DNA of 10,445 nt, from NCBI GenBank assembly GCA_017880715.1, contig JADGRT010000062.1:1-10445 (forward strand), given 5' to 3'. The stretch comes from Verrucomicrobiia bacterium (GTDB lineage: Bacteria > Verrucomicrobiota > Verrucomicrobiia > Limisphaerales > UBA1319). This document shows positions 5,973-10,445 of this stretch, in pieces (the stretch's first letter is position 1; the number at the start of each line of letters is the position of its first letter). The position numbers were made by a program, and so were the translations under genes. The notes below the pieces were generated by a model. That model was not told the origin of the DNA. It did no database searches and saw only the letters and a list, made by a program, of their open reading frames with translations.

Positions 5973-7142
5973 ATGCGTGTCACCCACGTTATTACCCGGT
6001 TGATTGTTGGCGGGGCGCAGGAGAACACCATCGCATCGGTTCTGGGATTGCGCCGCGTATCGGGACTGGACGTGCGTTTGGTTTCCGGCCCCACCACCGG
6101 TCCGGAAGGATCTTTGGAAAACGAGGTGGCTTCCATTCCCGATCTGTTGACGCGCATGCCGGATTTGGTCCGGCCGGTCCATCCCTGGCGCGACTGGAAT
6201 GCCTTCTGGCATCTAACCCGGCTTTTTCGGGAACAGACACCCGATCTGGTGCATACCCATAGCGGCAAGGCGGGCATTCTGGGACGTCTCGCCGCGCATT
6301 ACGCCGGCGTGCCGCTGATTGTCCACACGATTCATGGTCCTTCCTTCGGCGCTTTTCAAGGGGCTCTAGCCAACCAGGCCTTCCGCACCGCCGAGCGTTG
6401 CGCCGCCCGTTACACCACCCATTTCGTGGTGGTGGCCGAGGCCATGGCGCGGCAATACCTCCAGGCTGGCATCGGCCGACCCGATCGGTTTACTCGCATT
6501 TTCAGCGGATTTCCGCTCGAGCCCTACCTGGCGGCGCGCAACGATGCCAGTCTGCGCGCGCGCCATGGCTTGTCACCCGACGATTTGGTGGTGGGTAAAA
6601 TTGCCCGCCTCTTCGAACTCAAAGGGCATGACGATTTGCTGGCCGTGGCGCCGTCTTTGGTCGCCGAATGCCCGCGCCTCAAATTCCTGCTGGTGGGCGA
6701 CGGCCCCTGGCGCCAGCGCCTCGAGTCCAAGGCGCAATCGCTGGGACTTGGGAGCCATTTTGTCTTTGCCGGTTTGGTTCCTCCCGGCCAGGTGCCCGAA
6801 CTGGTCGGGTTGATGGACATCCTGGTTCATTTATCCCGGCGGGAAGGTCTGGCCCGGGCGCTGCCGCAAGCCCTGGCGGCGGCCCGTCCCGTGGTGGCTT
6901 ACGATTGTGACGGCGCCGGCGAGATTTGTCTGGAAGGCGAGACGGGCTTCCTGGTGCCCCCGGGCGACTTGGAGCGGCTGAAACAACGGGTGCTGGAACT
7001 GGCGCGTGATGGCTCGCTGCGCGAACGCCTGGGGCGGCGGGGCCAATCCCTGGTCCAAGCCTGGTTCCCGGTGCAAAAAATGGTGGACGATCTGGCAACC
7101 CTCTATCGGAAGCTTGAGATGACCAGACGGAATCGCCCTTGA
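5973..7142 (+). CDS. Glycosyltransferase family 4 protein (GT-B fold)
   Basis: This 389-residue cytoplasmic protein has the size and layout of GT4 retaining glycosyltransferases, which move a sugar from a nucleotide donor to an acceptor such as a lipid-linked glycan. In the N-terminal (acceptor) domain, the glycine-rich loop GGAQENT is at 13-19, HTHSGKAGILGR at 94-105 and VHTIHGPSF at 117-125. In the C-terminal (donor) domain, GKIARLFELKGHDDLL (208-223) and VGDGP (241-245) are typical. The donor-binding E-x7-E motif appears as Glu291...Gln299 (REGLARALPQAL), so the second Glu is Gln. VVAYDCDGAGEI (307-318) and GFLVPPGD (325-332) complete the site. The start is 7 bases after the preceding stop. 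An ATG overlapping that stop (5962) is out of frame. No Shine-Dalgarno is apparent. Sugar and acceptor cannot be told. Confidence 0.9.
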   Translation: MRVTHVITRLIVGGAQENTIASVLGLRRVSGLDVRLVSGPTTGPEGSLENEVASIPDLLTRMPDLVRPVHPWRDWNAFWHLTRLFREQTPDLVHTHSGKAGILGRLAAHYAGVPLIVHTIHGPSFGAFQGALANQAFRTAERCAARYTTHFVVVAEAMARQYLQAGIGRPDRFTRIFSGFPLEPYLAARNDASLRARHGLSPDDLVVGKIARLFELKGHDDLLAVAPSLVAECPRLKFLLVGDGPWRQRLESKAQSLGLGSHFVFAGLVPPGQVPELVGLMDILVHLSRREGLARALPQALAAARPVVAYDCDGAGEICLEGETGFLVPPGDLERLKQRVLELARDGSLRERLGRRGQSLVQAWFPVQKMVDDLATLYRKLEMTRRNRP

Positions 7143-7146
7143 ATTC

Positions 7147-8139
7147 ATGGAGTTTCCCTGGCATCTCTATCTGCTGGCCATGACCGGAGCGGGATTATTC
7201 ACGCTGGCGACCCTGCCGCTCTGGAGAATCTGGTGCGGTCGCACCGGCCATGTCGATGCTCCGGGTCATCGGAAAATTCATCAGGAGCCGATCCCCCTGG
7301 CCGGGGGCTTGGCGGTCATCACGGGCATGATCGTCCCCGTGTTTGCCGGTCTGCTGGTTATCCAATGGCAACTGCTGGATTCGGAAACGGCGGCGCGACT
7401 GATGCACGGACTGGGACGGCGCGGCGGACAGTTGGGTGTGGTGTTGGCGGGCGCCATCGGCATGGTGGTCTTGGGATGGATGGATGACCGCTGGGAGCTC
7501 AAACCGTCCGTCAAATTGGGCGGACAGTTGCTGGTGGCCGCCGCGGTGGCGGTGGCGGGAGTGCGGATTACGCTGTTCGTTCCCAGTCTCCTGTTCAGTT
7601 ACGCGGTGACCGTCCTTTGGATTCTGACGGTGATCAACGCCTTCAATTTCATGGACAACATGAACGGTCTTTGCGCCGGACTGGGAGCGATTGGAGCCTT
7701 CTTTTGCGGACTGGCAGCGGCGATTCACGGACAATATTTGGTCGCCTTGGTGGCGATGCTGACCTTGGGCGCGCTGTTGGGGTTCCTCCCCTATAATTAT
7801 CCGCGAGCCAGCGCGTTCCTGGGCGACGCGGGCAGCCATCTGGTGGGATACTTGCTGGCGGTCCTGGCCATCCTGCCGCATTTTCACTCGGCCCAACACC
7901 CGCATCCTTGGGCGGTGTTGAGTCCGTTGTTGATACTGGGCGTCCCGTTGTTCGACCTGGCCTGGGTGGTGATTCTGCGCTGGCGCTTGGGCCAGCCGTT
8001 TTACGTCGGCGATAACAACCACTTGTCGCATCGCCTGGTGCGCCGCGGCTGGAGCCGGGCCGGCGCGGTGGCGTTGATCTGGCTGCTGGCCGCGATGAGC
8101 GGAGGAGTGTCGCTGGTCCTGCAGTTCGGAGGCCGTTGA
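7147..8139 (+). CDS. Polyprenyl-phosphate sugar-1-phosphate transferase (WecA/TagO/MraY family)
   Basis: The 330-residue integral membrane protein belongs to the polyprenyl-phosphate N-acetylhexosamine-1-phosphate transferases. They move a sugar-1-phosphate from a UDP-sugar onto undecaprenyl phosphate and so start synthesis of cell-envelope glycans. Motifs in order: RKIHQEPIPLAGGLAV (42-57), the Mg-binding DDRW (113-116), NAFNFMDNMNGL (164-175), FLGDAGS (224-230, Asp227), and the cytoplasmic HLSHRL (292-297) in the position of the HIHHRL motif of WecA-type enzymes. Hydrophobic segments fill the stretches between. The middle motif reads DNMNG where most relatives have D-G-x-D-G. MraY itself is unlikely because of the WecA-type histidine motif and because no peptidoglycan genes are nearby. 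The start is 4 bases after the stop of the GT4 gene, which makes it the third gene of the unit. The sugar (GlcNAc, GalNAc or other) is not determined. Confidence 0.9.
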   Translation: MEFPWHLYLLAMTGAGLFTLATLPLWRIWCGRTGHVDAPGHRKIHQEPIPLAGGLAVITGMIVPVFAGLLVIQWQLLDSETAARLMHGLGRRGGQLGVVLAGAIGMVVLGWMDDRWELKPSVKLGGQLLVAAAVAVAGVRITLFVPSLLFSYAVTVLWILTVINAFNFMDNMNGLCAGLGAIGAFFCGLAAAIHGQYLVALVAMLTLGALLGFLPYNYPRASAFLGDAGSHLVGYLLAVLAILPHFHSAQHPHPWAVLSPLLILGVPLFDLAWVVILRWRLGQPFYVGDNNHLSHRLVRRGWSRAGAVALIWLLAAMSGGVSLVLQFGGR

Positions 8140-8151
8140 ACGCCGGTTTGG

Positions 8152-8212
8152 CAAGCGGCGCCCGCCGCCTGCTTGAGGCCCGTCCGCGGAGGGCGCTACT
8201 TTGGCTTTTCTT
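8152..8212 (+). terminator. GC-rich hairpin region, probable end of the glycan operon
   Basis: CAAGCGGCG (8152-8160) pairs with CGCCTGCTTG (8166-8175) with one bulged T around a 5-base loop, starting 13 bases after the stop of the transferase gene. A second small hairpin (GCCC at 8178-8181 with GGGC at 8191-8194) follows, and then a T-rich stretch ending in CTTTTCTTC. The T-run is imperfect and some distance from the first stem, so terminator function is only likely. No clear promoter for the next gene was found between here and 8242. Confidence 0.4.
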
Positions 8213-8241
8213 CAGGGCTCAGGCGCGCTAGTCTGAAAGGC

Positions 8242-10445
8242 ATGTCAGCCTGCCATTTTTTTTGCGTCCTGGCGGTTTTCGTCATGACCGTCATGCCCGC
8301 GCCTGCAAGCCTCGCTTTAGCCGAAGGAGGTCGGACCGAATATGTCATTGTGCAGTCGGAGGAATCGACCGCGGCCGAACGACATGCGGTGAGCGAACTG
8401 GCGCAAACCCTTAAGCAAATCACGGGCGTGGAATTCGAAGTCCGCACGAATCTGGCGGAAGTTCCCCGACGGGCCATCGTGGTGGGGCCGGGCCGGCTGG
8501 CGGCACAACTCTTCCCCGAGGTTCCTTTTTCCGAACTGGGCCCCGAGGAAATCGTGCTGCGCACCCAAGGCCAGCGCCTGCTCATCGCCGGCGGCCGTCC
8601 GCGAGGGACGCTTTATGCGGTGGCGCGGTTTTTGCAGGAATACGGCGGCGCGCGCTGGTGGACCCCCTGGGCCAGCACCATTCCTCGGCGATCCCGCCTG
8701 ACGATTCCCCAGCTCAAGGTGCGCGCCCAGCCGGCTTTCGAGTCGCGTGACCCTTACTGGTTTCCCGCCTTCGACCGCGCTTGGGCGGTTCGCAACACCT
8801 CCAACAGCCAGTCGGCGAATCTCGACGAAGCCTGGGGCGGCAGCATCGTTTACCAGGGTTTTGTCCATACCTTCTATGCGCTCGTGCCGCCGGAGAAATA
8901 TTTCCGGGAGCATCCGGAATGGTTCAGCCTGATTAAGAACCAACGCACCGCCGAGCGCGCGCAGCTTTGTCTCAGCAATCCCCAATTGCGCGACTTCGTC
9001 GTTCAGCGCGTCCAGGAATGGCTGCGCGAATCTCCCCGGGCGAAGATTGTATCGGTTTCGCAGAACGACTGGCATGGCGCCTGCGAATGTCCCTCGTGCC
9101 AGGCGAAGGACGATGCCGAAGGCAGTCCGGCGGGATCGTTGATCGACTTCGTCAATTATGTGGCCGAGAAAATCGAGCCCGAATTTCCGCAGGTGGCGGT
9201 GGACACGCTGGCTTACCAGTACACGCGCCCGGCGCCGAAAACCGTGCGACCGCGACCGAATGTCATCGTGCGGCTGTGCAGCATCGAAGGTAATTTCGGC
9301 GCACCGCTGGACGATCCCTCGAATGCCGCCTTTGCGAAAGATCTGCGCGACTGGTCAAAAATCTGCCAGCGGTTGTATGTGTGGGATTACACCACGGATT
9401 TCTCGCATTACCAGCAGCCTCATCCCAATTGGTTCAACCTGGGACCCAACGCGCGGTTTTTCCAGCGCCACCACGTGGTGGGATTATTCGAGCAGGGCGC
9501 CTACCAATCGTCAGGGGCCGAAATGGCCGAGCTGCGCGCCTGGCTGCTGGCGCAGCTCATGTGGAATCCGTACCAGGATGACCGCGCGTTGATCGAGGAG
9601 TTTTTGCGGGGCTATTACGGACGCGCGGCGGCGCCCTTCATCCGGGAGTATCTTAACCTGATGCAGAAAGCGGCCCAGGGTTATTACCTGACCTGTTACT
9701 CGCCGCCGGAAGCCCCATTCCTGAGTTTTGAGACCCTAGCCCAGGCGGAGCGCTTGTGGCAGCGGGCGGAAGCGGCCGTGATGAACGATCCCGATCAACT
9801 CTGGCGTGTGCGGCAGGGGCAGGCCTGTTTGCGTTATGCGTGGCTGCTGCGCTGGCCACAACTCCAGCAGGAATGCCGGCAGAGCGGTGGAACGTGGCCG
9901 TTGCCGGAATCGAGAAAAGCGGTGGCCGACGAATGGTTCGCCCGGGCAACGCAGCCAGGTCCTACGGGCTGGAAACCGGTGACCCATTTGAACGAACGCG
10001 GACTCACGCCGGAAAGTTTGAGGCAACAGTTCCAAGCCGACCCGCCGAATCTGTTAAAGGCTTCCGCGCGTTCTTCGCGTCCGCCGGCCCCCCTGGATAT
10101 TCCCGGACTCAAGCCCAAGCGCTATCTCGATTTGCAGGATAACCTGGCCAACTTCGTGGTGGAACCCGATCTGGGTGAGTTTCGAGCGGATCCCGATGCC
10201 TCGGACGGATTCGCCTTTCGCATGCCGGGAAACCACCGGCGATGGGGGTTTTCAATTCGTGCCGGCCGATTGCCGGTTCCGGCGATGAAAGGACGTTGGC
10301 AGGTGTATGTGGTGGCGCGCGTGGATAAAACCGTTGGCGCTGGAACCGAGGCGAAAGGGTATGCGTTCGAGGCTGGCGTCTATGATGAAAAAGCGCGCAA
10401 GATGCAAACCAGCCGGGCCATCCCTCTGGATGCCGCCGATGGCGT
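8242..10445 (+). CDS. Secreted DUF4838 / GH67-N-like protein (partial, runs off window)
   Basis: The frame from ATG 8242 is open without a stop to the window end (734 codons seen). Residues 1-27 form a signal peptide: a hydrophobic core, then the Ala-Leu-Ala site before Glu28. Residues about 33-160 resemble the N-terminal domain of alpha-glucuronidases (GH67 N), with the E-x-A-x-x-EL pattern, IVVGPG, and GGARWWTPW at 135-143. Residues about 165-480 match DUF4838, with the QNDWHGACECPSC block (274-286) carrying Cys281, Cys283 and Cys286, then VNYVAEKIEP, YVWDYTTDF and FEQGAY. A mostly helical part and a beta-rich stretch follow from about 620. DUF4838 proteins are common in polysaccharide-degrading Verrucomicrobia, Planctomycetes and Bacteroidetes and are often annotated as glycoside hydrolase-like; the substrate is not known. 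An AAAGG lies only 1 base before the ATG, too close for a normal ribosome-binding site, and an in-frame ATG at 8284 is an alternative that would shorten the signal peptide. It is probably transcribed separately from the glycan operon. Confidence 0.85.
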   Translation, partial: MSACHFFCVLAVFVMTVMPAPASLALAEGGRTEYVIVQSEESTAAERHAVSELAQTLKQITGVEFEVRTNLAEVPRRAIVVGPGRLAAQLFPEVPFSELGPEEIVLRTQGQRLLIAGGRPRGTLYAVARFLQEYGGARWWTPWASTIPRRSRLTIPQLKVRAQPAFESRDPYWFPAFDRAWAVRNTSNSQSANLDEAWGGSIVYQGFVHTFYALVPPEKYFREHPEWFSLIKNQRTAERAQLCLSNPQLRDFVVQRVQEWLRESPRAKIVSVSQNDWHGACECPSCQAKDDAEGSPAGSLIDFVNYVAEKIEPEFPQVAVDTLAYQYTRPAPKTVRPRPNVIVRLCSIEGNFGAPLDDPSNAAFAKDLRDWSKICQRLYVWDYTTDFSHYQQPHPNWFNLGPNARFFQRHHVVGLFEQGAYQSSGAEMAELRAWLLAQLMWNPYQDDRALIEEFLRGYYGRAAAPFIREYLNLMQKAAQGYYLTCYSPPEAPFLSFETLAQAERLWQRAEAAVMNDPDQLWRVRQGQACLRYAWLLRWPQLQQECRQSGGTWPLPESRKAVADEWFARATQPGPTGWKPVTHLNERGLTPESLRQQFQADPPNLLKASARSSRPPAPLDIPGLKPKRYLDLQDNLANFVVEPDLGEFRADPDASDGFAFRMPGNHRRWGFSIRAGRLPVPAMKGRWQVYVVARVDKTVGAGTEAKGYAFEAGVYDEKARKMQTSRAIPLDAADG

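Noticed and set aside
7195..8154. Minus-strand 319-codon open frame opposite the sugar transferase gene
   Set aside because: Composition is extremely rich in His, Gln and Arg, as expected from reading a membrane-protein gene backwards.
8317..9075. Minus-strand 252-codon open frame within the DUF4838 gene
   Set aside because: Antisense shadow; the + strand frame has a signal peptide and family motifs and stays open for over 2200 bases.
1..10445. Mobile element, CRISPR array, toxin-antitoxin or defence system
   Set aside because: No transposase, integrase, spaced direct repeats, nuclease or toxin-like pair was found on either strand; the recognised genes are housekeeping or envelope/carbohydrate related.

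Overview
The window looks like chromosomal DNA of a verrucomicrobial bacterium, most probably from the Pedosphaera/Limisphaerales side of the phylum. This is inferred from the high G+C content, from a DUF2723-TPR fusion protein of the kind I associate with that group, from a secreted DUF4838 protein, and from a recF gene that is not next to dnaA or dnaN. No rRNA, tRNA, IS element, phage gene, CRISPR array or recognisable defence system was seen. The sequence reads as an ordinary chromosomal region with a few curiosities rather than a mobile island.

Left part (1-1812). The window opens inside the 3' end of a + strand gene for a probably secreted, Ig-like protein (stop at 179-181). A strong hairpin terminator follows at once. 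Convergent with it is recF on the minus strand (242-1321). Between recF and the next + strand gene lies about 490 bases without a recognised gene. It holds a triple ATTTGAG repeat just upstream of recF. It also holds a minus-strand unit that no known gene explains: a sigma70-like promoter, a 24-codon ORF whose ATG lies 7 nt from the -10, and a perfect 11-bp hairpin followed by a T-rich run.

Middle (1813-8139). rlmD-like (1813-3009) encodes a TRAM-domain, Fe-S cluster-containing RNA m5U methyltransferase. It is followed, after a 70-nt gap with a near-consensus promoter, by three closely packed genes with gaps of 7 and 4 nt. These are a large polytopic DUF2723 glycosyltransferase-like membrane protein with a periplasmic or cytoplasmic TPR tail (3080-5965), a GT4 glycosyltransferase (5973-7142), and a polyprenyl-phosphate sugar-1-phosphate transferase of the WecA/TagO type (7147-8139). 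Together they suggest an envelope glycan module: the last enzyme primes undecaprenyl phosphate, the GT4 enzyme adds sugar in the cytoplasm, and the GT-C-like protein may handle lipid-linked sugars at the membrane. The pathway is inference; no flippase, polymerase or ligase is visible here.

Right part (8140-10445). A GC-rich hairpin region probably ends the operon. It is followed by the start of a secreted DUF4838 protein related to the alpha-glucuronidase (GH67) N-terminal fold, open to the window edge (734 codons visible). It probably acts on polysaccharide outside the cytoplasm, but its substrate cannot be told.

Most promising for novelty are the small unexplained minus-strand unit at 1537-1707 and the atypical catalytic signatures in all three enzymes of the glycan operon.
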